A stretch of 39,075 bases of DNA from Alkalibacter mobilis (GCF_015594845.1 NZ_JADNRK010000020.1:1-39075), one strand, 5' to 3'; shown: positions 23,136-31,822, numbered from the stretch's first letter. Numbers and translations are program-made. Notes: a model not told the origin generated them from the letters alone.

Positions 23136-24995
23136 TTATATTTCTTCTATTTTAACAAACGTATCATAATAAGCAGCCTGATCTCCATGATTCGAAAAGG
23201 AATCTGTAGTAACCGAATTTACTATCCCGCTTTTTTTCCAATAACCTTCATAAATATAAGCAACATTTGCCAAACAGCTTCTATCAATTTTCACCTTGCA
23301 CTCAAGCTCGCCATAGTTTGATACGACTTTAACTTTTTGGCCATCAATGAAACCAGCCCGGTTCAAATAGACTACCGGGATATCATTTATGTCCTTAAAG
23401 CCCTGGGAATGCAGAGAATTTTTAGAATGGGGTGTTATTAGCCGAATGGGATACTGCGTGTCCTGCTCAAAATTGATGGTTCTCGGTAAAAAATTCAAAG
23501 TTATATCCTTAAAATCGACAATAGAAGCCATATTATAATTGTTCTTGTCTACATCGATCCAACCTTTTTTCTTGAAATCATTATAATCTACAAACTGTTC
23601 ATTCAAAATAGTTTCTATATGGCTTAATAAAAAATCATCTAATGATACATTCGGGTACCCCGTCATTTTCATATTTTTTGCCAACATTTGAAATAATTCA
23701 TACTCGGGTTTTACCTCTGCGGGTGGATCGCAACATTTTTGAGTGTATTGTAAATATGGTGAAAACATGGAGGTTGACACGATGTCTTCACATTCAAAGA
23801 CACTCGGGGCTGGAAAAACAACATCCATCATTTTCATGGTATCTGTCATAAAAACATCTATCCCCACCTTGAATGGGATTGATTCCAAGGACTCAATAAC
23901 TTGAATTGTATTTGGCAATTGAACTACAGGATTTGATTTTTCAATGAATATCGCTTTCAAATCGCCTCTCTTATTGACGTACTCGCCAAATTTGGATTTG
24001 ACAAAAGTGATGTTTTCAACTCCTTCAACTTTGAACTTCTTATGGATCTTCCGTGAAACTCTTTTGTCAGAGTATGCAAATCCACACCCCTTACGGTTAT
24101 ACTTGCCGCTGTAGTAGTGAACTTTTAGTATTCCCTCCACAGTTTCAGCTCCGTTTTTATATCGTTGCAAACCGTAGCCAATATAACTTATGACTTTTAA
24201 GTCTCCAATAAAAATATCCGCCAGACTTCTTATCTGATCGATGGATAGACTGGTTTTTTCAGTTATCGACCCCATGTCGTATCCATCCAGAATTTCTGAT
24301 CCATCGATTTCATTCAGTCCCGGAATATTTTCTTTTATAATTTTCAAAATACCAATTACGAGATACAAATCACTGTTTGGAGCTATTTGATAGTACTCAC
24401 TGGCAACTGATGCTGTTGAAGTTTTGATTGGATCTATGTATATGATTTTCTTATTGTTCTTTTTCGCATACATGTATAGGTGTAAATTAGTATCAACCGC
24501 ATTTCTACCCCATAACAATAAAACGTCGCAATCGGCCACTTCCGAGTAATGTATCCCTCTAAGTTCCCCCAGGGTTTTCGTTAAAGCGTAATTTCCGGCA
24601 TCCCAACACAATGAACCTCTATGAGTTGTGACAGGTCCCAGATTGCCAAAAAAGATCTCTCCGCCACTTTTGCTGATTCCACCATGACCTGAATCAGTGT
24701 AGTACAATATATCCTTCGAGTCTATGTTTTTGATCCTTTTGGCAACTTCATCGACAGCCTCAGAGTAACCGACATTTTTCCAACTGCCATTCACTTTTAT
24801 TTTTGGAGATAAAATCCTCTCTTTTGAGTTATGACGATTTAGATGATTTCTTCCCTTGCTGCATATTACACCTTTAGTCAGCGGGTGATCCGGATTTCCT
24901 TTTATGGAAATTATATTCCCAGCTTCCACTTCAACATCTATCAAACACAAATCAAAACAATCCAAAGGACATGTAATTTTCTTATGTTCAGCCAT
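23136..24995 (-). CDS. Molybdopterin-dependent oxidoreductase with [4Fe-4S] cluster (YyaE-like)
   Basis: A 619-residue soluble member of the DMSO-reductase family. The N-terminal [4Fe-4S] ligands are Cys9, Cys13, Cys17 (CPLDCFDLC) and Cys45 (GVICSKGRN). Molybdopterin-binding domains follow, and the C-terminal MoCo-binding barrel contains TPHSKNSLHSQGF and the closing NHGDQAAYYDTFV. Cys130 in GSLCWDAGNYAL is the best candidate for the metal-ligand position; this is tentative. There is no Tat or Sec signal, so it should work in the cytoplasm. Similar proteins include B. subtilis YyaE, whose substrate is not known to me. No electron-transfer subunit or cofactor gene is adjacent, so it is likely a single-gene unit. 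AGGTGTGAAAT precedes the start. Confidence 0.9.
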   Translation of the reverse strand: MAEHKKITCPLDCFDLCLIDVEVEAGNIISIKGNPDHPLTKGVICSKGRNHLNRHNSKERILSPKIKVNGSWKNVGYSEAVDEVAKRIKNIDSKDILYYTDSGHGGISKSGGEIFFGNLGPVTTHRGSLCWDAGNYALTKTLGELRGIHYSEVADCDVLLLWGRNAVDTNLHLYMYAKKNNKKIIYIDPIKTSTASVASEYYQIAPNSDLYLVIGILKIIKENIPGLNEIDGSEILDGYDMGSITEKTSLSIDQIRSLADIFIGDLKVISYIGYGLQRYKNGAETVEGILKVHYYSGKYNRKGCGFAYSDKRVSRKIHKKFKVEGVENITFVKSKFGEYVNKRGDLKAIFIEKSNPVVQLPNTIQVIESLESIPFKVGIDVFMTDTMKMMDVVFPAPSVFECEDIVSTSMFSPYLQYTQKCCDPPAEVKPEYELFQMLAKNMKMTGYPNVSLDDFLLSHIETILNEQFVDYNDFKKKGWIDVDKNNYNMASIVDFKDITLNFLPRTINFEQDTQYPIRLITPHSKNSLHSQGFKDINDIPVVYLNRAGFIDGQKVKVVSNYGELECKVKIDRSCLANVAYIYEGYWKKSGIVNSVTTDSFSNHGDQAAYYDTFVKIEEI

Positions 24996-25127
24996 ATTTC
25001 ACACCTGTTTCCATTATTTTAAGATATGCAACTTCTTTTCTGTAAAGTTGCCTCTAAATAAAATCTTACATAAGTTCTACTTCTATTTCAAATGAAAATT
25101 TGCAAATCCACATCTTCTTTGAGCACA

Positions 25128-25979
25128 TCAAAAACTAGTATCGTCAGTGATGATATTATCAAATAATCCTTTGACTTTTTCATACTGAATTTTATCTTTC
25201 ACAGTCCATCCAAGTACGGGAACGCCAAGCCTTTTGATTTTTCTAATAAAATCGAAACTTGTTCCTGATATCTGATAGGCTATGAAGTTCGGTCTGCTCA
25301 TAAAATTCAGCAGAAGATTTCTCAGTAGCAATTTCTGATATAGCGGCAATTCAGGCTCCCCCTGATATTTCTTTTCATAATCGTTGATTTCAAAATCACC
25401 AGACAGCTGCCCTCTAACTATTTCTGGAGAATTGTCTCTGAACCATTTTAAAGATAATGGATCAAATGATTGAATAGCGTATTTACCTTTGTAACTCTTC
25501 AGTTGAACCAATAATAGTTCTTCCAATTTACCAGCTTTGCCATCGCTTTTAATTTCAATCAAAATAGGGATTTTTCCATTTACTAAATCTAAAACATCTG
25601 AAAGCAGAGGAACAATCTCGTCGGATTTTAAAATTTTGCGTTTTGACAATTCGTCGTAAGTGATATCTCTCAAATCTTTATTCAGTCCGAGTAGCCTTAC
25701 CAATTTTTTGTCGTGAATTACCACAACTTTCTCATCAGAAGTAAGTCCCACATCAAGCTCTATGGGCCAACCTTTTTCTATAGCCAGTTCAAATGCCTTT
25801 AGACTGTTTTCAGGATTTTTTCCATTGTTGTCATGAATGCCGCGGTGAGCTATCTTTTCATTCACCAACCATCCGTACTCATCATAATCTAACCTTTCGA
25901 CAGATCTTAGATATCTTTTTAATCCCACAAATCCAAGTGATAATATTAATATATTAAATGCTGACATTTTTTTATTCAT
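25128..25979 (-). CDS. Glycerophosphodiester phosphodiesterase, membrane-anchored
   Basis: A 283-residue enzyme of the GDPD family that hydrolyses glycerophosphodiesters to glycerol-3-phosphate and an alcohol. The catalytic signature is clear: AHRGIHDNNGKNPENSLKAF (His-Arg and the PEN-S loop), ELDV for metal ligands, and VIHDKKL with the second catalytic His. The first ~20 residues are one hydrophobic segment, consistent with a signal anchor. The ATG at 25979 is preceded by GGAGG; the in-frame ATG six codons upstream lies before that site. At about 260 residues, the catalytic domain is of usual size. It stands alone between the molybdopterin and sigI-rsgI genes. Confidence 0.92.
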   Translation of the reverse strand: MNKKMSAFNILILSLGFVGLKRYLRSVERLDYDEYGWLVNEKIAHRGIHDNNGKNPENSLKAFELAIEKGWPIELDVGLTSDEKVVVIHDKKLVRLLGLNKDLRDITYDELSKRKILKSDEIVPLLSDVLDLVNGKIPILIEIKSDGKAGKLEELLLVQLKSYKGKYAIQSFDPLSLKWFRDNSPEIVRGQLSGDFEINDYEKKYQGEPELPLYQKLLLRNLLLNFMSRPNFIAYQISGTSFDFIRKIKRLGVPVLGWTVKDKIQYEKVKGLFDNIITDDTSF

Positions 25980-26042
25980 GGAAAATCCTCCAATCATCCT
26001 TCAGTTTAATATTATCATTTATCCTAGTGAATTAATACCAGT

Positions 26043-26075
26043 AAAAAAGCAGCTGCCTTTTAAAAAGACAACTGC
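26043..26075 (-). terminator. Terminator of sigI-rsgI
   Basis: On the minus strand a 12-bp stem with two G-U pairs (26049-26060 with 26064-26075) and a 3-nt loop is followed by six T. Confidence 0.9.
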
Positions 26076-26094
26076 CTGTTTATGATATTTTAAA

Positions 26095-27090
26095 TCAATC
26101 AAATCTCGGTTGTTGCTGCATTTGTTGCTCTTGGACCGGTTCTCCCGGATTTAGGCTTTCTTCCTGAATTCGCTCCTGAACTTGCTCTCCATCCCTCTCC
26201 TGCTCCTGATTGGCTTGCGGGTCTTGAACTTGTTCTTGTTCCTGTTCCTGATTTTGAACTTGTTCCTGATTTTGAATCTCTTCATCAATTTGATTCATAT
26301 TTTTTTCCTTGTTTCTGTTTTCTATACCCGTGGGTGATGCATTATTTGCGGGGACATCGTCAGGTTTTCCGTTTTCTTCCTGATTTTTGTTCTGGTTGCC
26401 GTTTTTATATTTTGACATTAAATCTTTGATGGACATTTTTATATTTTCATCTGTAGGCTCTTGTCCCAGAACATTCGTAATTATATTCAACTTGCCGGGA
26501 GTTATTTCCAGTTCTTTGGCTTCTTTAACCATTTCATATCCTATTGCGCCAGAAAAAACCTCGGCTTTCACATCATTTTCTTCAATTTTTTCTTCTATCA
26601 CTTCTTGCAATTCGTTAGCCAGATTCAAAGCTTTTTCTTGATTTTCAGATGTTGCACCTATATACACATTTCCGCCTTCACTAAAATAACCGGAATCATC
26701 AATGGACTCAAACAACATCTGAACTGCCTCTTCAGCGTTTTTATTTTTCAGCTGCAATTGTTCTATAACCATCTCTCCATCTTCATTTACAGCTTCCAGG
26801 CCAATTACCCTTTCAAATCTGTTTACTTCCATCACAACGCCTGGGTTTACATCCATGCTCAAATAATAGTAAGGAGTCGAATATTCAAACAATCCAACAC
26901 CCAGCATCATTACAAACACCGCTGCCGCTGAAACCCAACCGATAAATTTCGGTGATTTTTTCACTTTAATTTCATTCATTTCCAAAACCTCTCCCATTAA
27001 ATAATTTTTGTTTTTTACTTTGATGAAGCTGCCGTCCTCCAACAACAGGGCTGCATACTCATCTCTTATTTCCGTTACCACTGCTTTCAT
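26095..27090 (-). CDS. rsgI: RsgI-type transmembrane anti-sigma factor
   Basis: The 331-residue membrane protein pairs with SigI. Residues 1-45 form the cytoplasmic RsgI N-terminal domain that holds SigI, and one membrane helix spans about 49-68 (FIGWVSAAAVFVMMLGVGLF). An extracytoplasmic domain follows from about 70 to 220. It begins with the family-typical YLSMDVNPGVVMEVN. The Asn82-Pro83 bond there is at the place where clostridial RsgI proteins are reported to cleave themselves. From about 235 to the end the sequence is low-complexity and Gln/Glu/Asn-rich, with no carbohydrate-binding module. Its start overlaps the sigI stop (ATGA), so the two are translationally coupled. Confidence 0.93.
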   Translation of the reverse strand: MKAVVTEIRDEYAALLLEDGSFIKVKNKNYLMGEVLEMNEIKVKKSPKFIGWVSAAAVFVMMLGVGLFEYSTPYYYLSMDVNPGVVMEVNRFERVIGLEAVNEDGEMVIEQLQLKNKNAEEAVQMLFESIDDSGYFSEGGNVYIGATSENQEKALNLANELQEVIEEKIEENDVKAEVFSGAIGYEMVKEAKELEITPGKLNIITNVLGQEPTDENIKMSIKDLMSKYKNGNQNKNQEENGKPDDVPANNASPTGIENRNKEKNMNQIDEEIQNQEQVQNQEQEQEQVQDPQANQEQERDGEQVQERIQEESLNPGEPVQEQQMQQQPRFD

Positions 27091-27752
27091 TTTCCGGCAT
27101 CCTCCTTAAAGTTTTTCAAATATTCTGATAGAAAATCATAATCTCCAGTAAGTATTTCTATCACTGCTATTAAGTACTTACGATGACGTTCCAAAATTTT
27201 TCGGGGTATCCCGGCATTTTTTTCAATTATTTTAATTGGGAGTTGTCCATTTTGTTTCAAATTGCTGATTAAAACGGGATTTTTCATCATAAAGGCAACT
27301 GCCGCTTCGCACGATTGCTTGGTCTTTTTAGCTTTGGGCGAGCATTCGGTCAAATCAAAAAACGAAAATCCGTATTTCCTAAATTTTTGGTTGGCGGCTT
27401 CGATCTCCATTTGAAGATCTAAATTAGGACCCTTGGAATCCGGCATCTCTTCAATTTCATCGAGGTTTGATTCAATTTTAAATTTATTTTGTGATCGGTA
27501 ATAGTCAATAAGTCTGCTTCGAATTACTTTTTCAGCAAATGATATGAAACTCCCTTTCGAAAATTCATACTTTTGAACCGCTTCTACAAATGAATTCAAA
27601 GCCACGGACCATTCATCCATGTCCTTAGACAAGTATCCCTTGACTGTTTTTCTGGCGGAGCTTAGTATGAAGAATTCATACTCCTTTACCAAATCGCTGA
27701 TTTGTTCCCTGTCGTTAGCCGCCTCGATCACTCTTTTGTCGATGTCACGCAT
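27087..27752 (-). CDS. sigI: RNA polymerase sigma factor SigI
   Basis: A 221-residue sigma-70-family factor of the SigI group. The first half is region 2, with the core-binding and -10-recognition helix (DEWSVALNSFVEAVQKYEF, then GSFISFAEKVIRSRLIDYYR). The second half is the SigI-specific C-terminal domain rather than a standard region 4. In Bacillus it serves heat and envelope stress, and in Clostridium thermocellum it serves polysaccharide sensing. It is expressed with its anti-sigma factor, which overlaps it by four bases. GTGAGGTG precedes the ATG. I could not see a clear SigI-type promoter in the short upstream region. Confidence 0.94.
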   Translation of the reverse strand: MRDIDKRVIEAANDREQISDLVKEYEFFILSSARKTVKGYLSKDMDEWSVALNSFVEAVQKYEFSKGSFISFAEKVIRSRLIDYYRSQNKFKIESNLDEIEEMPDSKGPNLDLQMEIEAANQKFRKYGFSFFDLTECSPKAKKTKQSCEAAVAFMMKNPVLISNLKQNGQLPIKIIEKNAGIPRKILERHRKYLIAVIEILTGDYDFLSEYLKNFKEDAGK

Positions 27753-27811
27753 TTAAATCACCTCACAATATAACATGCACCTTCTTTGTTTATACAGTAT
27801 AGATTAAGTGC

Positions 27812-27847
27812 AACAAAAAAAACAGTCCCAATAAAGTTTTGAGACTG
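27812..27847 (-). terminator. Terminator of the MerR/TipAS gene
   Basis: On the minus strand CAGTCTCAA-7 nt-TTGGGACTG (27823-27847, one G-U pair) is followed by eight T. Confidence 0.9.
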
Positions 27848-27862
27848 CTAATATCATTTGTT

Positions 27863-28621
27863 TCATATTGCGTATTTTATTATAATATCCCTGAGGGTTC
27901 CCGCAGCTTTGTCCCCAGCCTTATCGTTGTAATACTTCGCAAACCTCTCATCAAAAACGTACATTTCAGCCAAACCTGCGTGTGCCTGTGGCGTGTACGT
28001 GCCCCAGCTGAACATGAGCCAAGCTTTATGCTTTTCATAAACTTTTTTTGCTTCATCTGAATCTAAGTCCTCGGAAATTAATACTTGAGATAGCAGTTCT
28101 ATCATTTCCTTTTCGATTTTTCCCATGTTGCTAAAATCTTCCTCTGTAAGTTTCATAAATTTTTTATTGGATTCTTCTATGGTTTTCTCCCCATATTTTT
28201 GCCGGATTTCTTTGCCGTACTTATTTTCGTTCTCGTCCAATTTTTGTTTTTTTAATCCTTCAAATTTTTCTATGTCTTTCATAATTATTTCTCCTTTATT
28301 ATTTGCTATGGTCTTTTCAATAGTATCGATCAAAACATCTATTTGATCTCTCTTATCCAATAAATTATTCCTGTGTTGAATCAACGAATCCATAATATCA
28401 AAATCTTTGGATGTGATGATTCGATAAATTTCATCCAATTTCATGTCTATGGATCTGTAAAATAATATCTGTTGTAACAGGTCTACTTCTTTGGATCCGT
28501 ATATCCTATAACCGGAAGAATTTATCCTTGATGGCTTTAGAAGATCAATCTCATCGTAATATCGCAATGTTCTTGTGCTTACACCGGCAATCTTGGCCAA
28601 TTTATTGATAGTGTACTCCAA
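27863..28621 (-). CDS. MerR-family regulator with TipAS ligand-binding domain
   Basis: A 252-residue transcription factor. Residues 1-70 form the MerR winged helix (INKLAKIAGVSTRTLRYYDEIDLLKP). A coiled coil of about 75-115 mediates dimerisation, and 120-252 form a TipAS-like helical domain ending in HAGLAEMYVFDERFAKYYNDKAG. In Streptomyces TipA a cysteine captures thiopeptide antibiotics covalently. This protein has no cysteine in that domain, so it should bind non-covalently, as in the Mta group of multidrug-sensing activators. The TTG start is preceded by AAAGGAGG. Its promoter has a 19-bp spacer with a centred palindrome, the typical MerR arrangement, so it probably activates its own transcription. 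Confidence 0.93.
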   Translation of the reverse strand: MEYTINKLAKIAGVSTRTLRYYDEIDLLKPSRINSSGYRIYGSKEVDLLQQILFYRSIDMKLDEIYRIITSKDFDIMDSLIQHRNNLLDKRDQIDVLIDTIEKTIANNKGEIIMKDIEKFEGLKKQKLDENENKYGKEIRQKYGEKTIEESNKKFMKLTEEDFSNMGKIEKEMIELLSQVLISEDLDSDEAKKVYEKHKAWLMFSWGTYTPQAHAGLAEMYVFDERFAKYYNDKAGDKAAGTLRDIIIKYAI

Positions 28622-28643
28622 AAAAACACCTCCTTTGATATAT

Positions 28644-28674
28644 ATTTTAATGTATTACGTAACGTCAATGTCAA
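28644..28674 (-). promoter_or_regulatory. MerR-type promoter with 19-bp spacer
   Basis: On the minus strand TTGACA (28669-28674 on plus) and TAAAAT (28644-28649) are separated by 19 bp. The 8-bp palindrome TTACGTAA (28655-28662) sits at the middle of the spacer. MerR-family activators untwist exactly this kind of overlong spacer. Confidence 0.75.
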
Positions 28675-28685
28675 TTCTTTTTATA

Positions 28686-28710
28686 AAAAAAAGACCAAAA
28701 GGTCTTTTTA
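28686..28710 (-). terminator. Terminator of the 59-residue gene
   Basis: AAAAAGACC-AAAA-GGTCTTTTT (28688-28709) is symmetric with runs of A and T; on the minus strand it directly follows the stop codon. Confidence 0.88.
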
Positions 28711-28887
28711 TTTCACCGGCTCCCATTTGCATCTAACCGGCGATTGTATCGCATTTTCTTTTTTAAGTTCCTTGAAAGCCTTGTCAATTTCCTTTCGATC
28801 AATACCGGTGATCTTTTCCACTTCTCCAGCACTTACAGGATTACCTGCTTCTTTCATGGCCGTCAATACATCGTCTTTTATACTCAA
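28708..28887 (-). CDS. Small winged-helix-like protein (59 residues)
   Basis: A TTG start at 28887 with AAAGGAGTG eight bases upstream opens a 59-residue frame. The sequence starts MSIKDDVLTAMKEAGNPVSA and continues GEVEKITGIDRKEIDKAFKE, then a basic stretch and ends RCKWEPVK. The helix-turn-helix reading is helix 1 (IKDDVLTAMKEAG), helix 2 (SAGEVEKITG), recognition helix (DRKEIDKAFKELKKEN), and a short wing (AIQSPVRCKWEP). Similar tiny MarR-like or winged-helix proteins occur in Clostridia, usually as orphans. It has its own terminator. Its DNA target and function are unknown; one cysteine near the wing could be redox- or metal-sensitive. Confidence 0.75.
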   Translation of the reverse strand: MSIKDDVLTAMKEAGNPVSAGEVEKITGIDRKEIDKAFKELKKENAIQSPVRCKWEPVK

Positions 28888-29001
28888 TTTGATTCACTCC
28901 TTTACGCTAGTCTACAGTTTTCATTGATACCCGCTACACATATTATCAAAACATTATTTTACAGCCCATTTTAGAATATTTCTAATTTTTTTTAATAATT
29001 A

Positions 29002-29042
29002 AACATGTCACTATTGACATGTTGAGTTTTAGTTAATATAAT
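29002..29042 (+). promoter_or_regulatory. Promoter with PadR-type operator overlapping the -35
   Basis: TTGACA (29014-29019), 17 bp, TATAAT (29037-29042) form a perfect promoter. A 9-bp perfect inverted repeat, AACATGTCA-N4-TGACATGTT (29002-29023), covers the -35. It contains ATGT-N8-ACAT, the operator consensus described for PadR. A PadR-family gene lies directly downstream of the controlled gene. Confidence 0.82.
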
Positions 29043-29110
29043 AACGATAACGTTTGATATTTGTTAAACAAAGTGCTTGGTAAAATTTAAATTCAAAGGA
29101 GAGTAACCTA

Positions 29111-31060
29111 ATGCAAAGAAAGTATCCGAACTTGAGCAAACCCATTAAAATCGGAAATGTCAATTTTCGAAATCGTATGTTTTCGGCTCCTATGGGTGGT
29201 ACTGACATCACTGCCGATTGCACCATAGGTCCAAAAACCACTGCTTTTTATGAATTAAGAGCTAAAGGCGGTGCCGGCGCCGTTACTGTGAGCGAAGTTG
29301 TTGTACATCCTGAAACAGAAGGTTCCCACATGTTCCATCTGGATCTGAAAACCGTGGGATCTCTATCTAGTTTCACTTACACCGCAGACGCCATTCGTCG
29401 ACATGGTGCAATTGCCAGCGTAGAGCTTTCTCACTCAGGCCAATATGCCGGTACTTATTTGACAGACAAAGACAAAAAACAGGGTTTGTCACAATGGGGC
29501 CCCAGTGCCACCGTCAGACCTGACGGACTCGAGGTCAAGGAGCTTACACAGGAACTGATCGATGATATTGTGGCATCCTACGGAAAATGCGCCGAAATAG
29601 CGAAACGTGCAGGTTTTGAAATGATAATGGTCCATGGAGGACACGGTTGGTTGGTAAATCAATTTTTATCCCCATATTTCAACCATAGAACAGACAAATA
29701 CGGCGGTCCACTTGAAAATAGAGTAAGGTTTGCCCAGGAAGTTTTGGCAAGTGTACGGGAGGCAGTTGGACCTGGCTTTCCAATAGAATTCAGAATGAGC
29801 GGTTCAGAGCTTTTTGATGGCGGATATGATTTGGATGAAGGAATCAAAATCGCCAAATTACTGGAACCCCAGATAGATCTTCTTCACGTATCAGCAGGAA
29901 CTTATCAAAGAGGATTCAGTGTAACACATCCTTCAATGTTCCGACCCCATGGCAGCAACGTTTATCTTGCTGCAGAAATCAAAAAACACGTAAGTGTTCC
30001 TGTAGCCACAGTAGGCGGACTAAATGATCCGGATATGATGGAGGAAATAATTGCTTCTGGCAAGGCGGACGTGGTTGAAATGGCCAGGGCATTACTTGCA
30101 GATCACGAACTTCCAAAAAAAGTTGTTACAAACAAAGACGAAGATATCCTTCACTGCATGAGATGTTTTGTTTGCATGGCTGAAAGAGCTGTCACATCGA
30201 CAAGACGTTGTTCGATCAACCCATACATAGGAAGAGAAATAGAGGGCATGGAAATTCAACCAGCACCTGTTAAACGCAAAGTTTTGATAGCTGGTGGAGG
30301 TCCTGCGGGATTGAAAGCAGCCCTTACAGCTGCTCAAAGGGGACATGAAGTAGTACTCTGTGAAAAATCAGATCAACTTGGTGGAATTTTAGTCGGCGAG
30401 CAGGCCATACCGTTTAAATACGAAATGTACAAACTCGGCGTAACTTTAGGAAAACTCGTGAAAGATGCCGGTGTAGAAATCAGATTGAATACCGAAGTGA
30501 CCAAAGAATATGCGGAAAATGAAAATGCCGATGCTTTAATTATAGCTGTAGGATCAGAACCTTTGCTGCCAGCAATACCAGGTCTTGACGGCAAAAATGT
30601 AATAGTCGTAAATGATTATCATCTTCATGCTGACAAAGTTGCCGATGAAGTGGTAGTGCTAGGCGGTGGGCTCGCCGGATCAGAAGCCGCCATTCACTTG
30701 GCGCGAGAAGGCAAAAAAGTCCATTTGGTTGAAATGAGAGCTGAACTTGCACCTGATGCGAACATAAGACATCGTCCTATATTGTTGAAAGAAATCGAAG
30801 ACCAGGGCATTGAAGTTCTCACAGAATATAGAGGTCTTTGTGTTACTGAAGATGGTGTTGTCTGTTCCGATAAAAACGGGCAAGAACAACTTGTTCCGGG
30901 AAAGACTGTTATTTGCGCTTTAGGACAAAAATCGAGAAGAAATATTGTAGATGAACTTATTGATTGCGCTACTGTAGTATCACAAGTAGGTGACTGCGTA
31001 AAAGTCGCCGATATCACCCAGGCAATCTATCAAGGGCACCACGCTGCAATGGACGTTTAA
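29111..31060 (+). CDS. Flavin/[4Fe-4S] enoate- or dienoyl-CoA-reductase-like oxidoreductase
   Basis: A 649-residue enzyme of the family of 2,4-dienoyl-CoA reductase, BaiCD/BaiH and clostridial enoate reductase. Residues 1-330 are an Old-Yellow-Enzyme-type FMN barrel (RNRMFSAPMGG near the start, VHGGHGWLVNQFLSPYFNHR around 180, with the catalytic-site His pair). A cysteine cluster near 350-370 (CMRCFVCMAERA then RRCSINP) binds [4Fe-4S]. Residues 390-649 bind FAD and NAD(P)H, with GGGPAG and GGGLAG. Such enzymes reduce activated C=C bonds of enoates under anoxic conditions. The PadR operator and neighbouring PadR gene suggest induction by a phenolic or cinnamic-type compound, which is inference. 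AAAGGAGAG precedes the start. Confidence 0.92.
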   Translation: MQRKYPNLSKPIKIGNVNFRNRMFSAPMGGTDITADCTIGPKTTAFYELRAKGGAGAVTVSEVVVHPETEGSHMFHLDLKTVGSLSSFTYTADAIRRHGAIASVELSHSGQYAGTYLTDKDKKQGLSQWGPSATVRPDGLEVKELTQELIDDIVASYGKCAEIAKRAGFEMIMVHGGHGWLVNQFLSPYFNHRTDKYGGPLENRVRFAQEVLASVREAVGPGFPIEFRMSGSELFDGGYDLDEGIKIAKLLEPQIDLLHVSAGTYQRGFSVTHPSMFRPHGSNVYLAAEIKKHVSVPVATVGGLNDPDMMEEIIASGKADVVEMARALLADHELPKKVVTNKDEDILHCMRCFVCMAERAVTSTRRCSINPYIGREIEGMEIQPAPVKRKVLIAGGGPAGLKAALTAAQRGHEVVLCEKSDQLGGILVGEQAIPFKYEMYKLGVTLGKLVKDAGVEIRLNTEVTKEYAENENADALIIAVGSEPLLPAIPGLDGKNVIVVNDYHLHADKVADEVVVLGGGLAGSEAAIHLAREGKKVHLVEMRAELAPDANIRHRPILLKEIEDQGIEVLTEYRGLCVTEDGVVCSDKNGQEQLVPGKTVICALGQKSRRNIVDELIDCATVVSQVGDCVKVADITQAIYQGHHAAMDV

Positions 31061-31217
31061 ACCAACTTTTCAAAATTTAAATCTTAGCCGGATTTCTGAT
31101 TGGAAGTCCGGCATTAATTTTATAAAATTCAAATTTAACCAAAACGATTGCTTAAAATGCAAATGGTGGTGTAAACTAAATTCGATGCATTTAAAAGCAA
31201 CTATTCGGAGGGCCAAA

Positions 31218-31766
31218 ATGAGAACATTAAAATACGCTATACTCGGACTGATCAACAGAAATTCCATGACCGGTTACGATCTAATGAAAGAGTTCAATAC
31301 CGACCTTGTAAATTTTTGGTATGCAAGCCATAGCCAGATCTATCCAGAACTGAAAAAGTTGACTAAAGAAGGGCTGATAACCTACACTACGGTGATTCAA
31401 GGCGAAAAGATGGAAAAAAAACTATATTCAATAACCGATGAAGGCAGATCTGATTTTATATCCTGGATTAGAGAGCAGGACCTTCTCGAGCCTACGCCCA
31501 AGGATATTTTCAGATTAAAGACCTACTTTATTGAATCAATGGACAAATCTCTTATGATAAACCATTTCAACTACCAGCTGGTTCAGCGGCTTGAAAAGTT
31601 GAAAAAGTTGGAAAACACCATGAAAGATCACCCTTATGCAAAAAAACTGGGGAAAATAGGATCTGCAAAATATGGAGACTACATTGTTTTAAAAGGCGCC
31701 ATTATGAGAGAACGAACATATATCCAGTGGCTCGAAGAATGTATCTCCGAAATGGAGAACAACTAG
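31218..31766 (+). CDS. PadR-family transcriptional regulator
   Basis: A 182-residue repressor. The N-terminal winged helix has the PadR signature (YAILGLINRNSMTGYDLMKEF, then SHSQIYPELKKLTKEGLI). The C-terminal half is the helical dimerisation domain (Vir_act_alpha_C type) seen in PadR of Bacillus and Lactobacillus, where it senses phenolic acids. I chose the ATG at 31218, which follows GGAGGGCC; an ATG 11 codons upstream lacks a site. It is downstream of, and codirectional with, the flavoenzyme gene, whose promoter has the PadR operator. No ATGT-N8-ACAT site is seen before its own gene. It probably governs the flavoenzyme and perhaps the convergent URO-D-like gene. Confidence 0.93.
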   Translation: MRTLKYAILGLINRNSMTGYDLMKEFNTDLVNFWYASHSQIYPELKKLTKEGLITYTTVIQGEKMEKKLYSITDEGRSDFISWIREQDLLEPTPKDIFRLKTYFIESMDKSLMINHFNYQLVQRLEKLKKLENTMKDHPYAKKLGKIGSAKYGDYIVLKGAIMRERTYIQWLEECISEMENN

Positions 31767-31822
31767 TAAAGGCTGATCTCGTTATGTGGGGAGTATCAGC
31801 CTCAATTCCATATTGTTGACAC

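Noticed and set aside
31767-31822. Intrinsic terminator between PadR and the URO-D-like gene
   Set aside because: GGCTGAT/ATCAGCC can form a stem, but there is no T run on either side, so I did not list it as a terminator.
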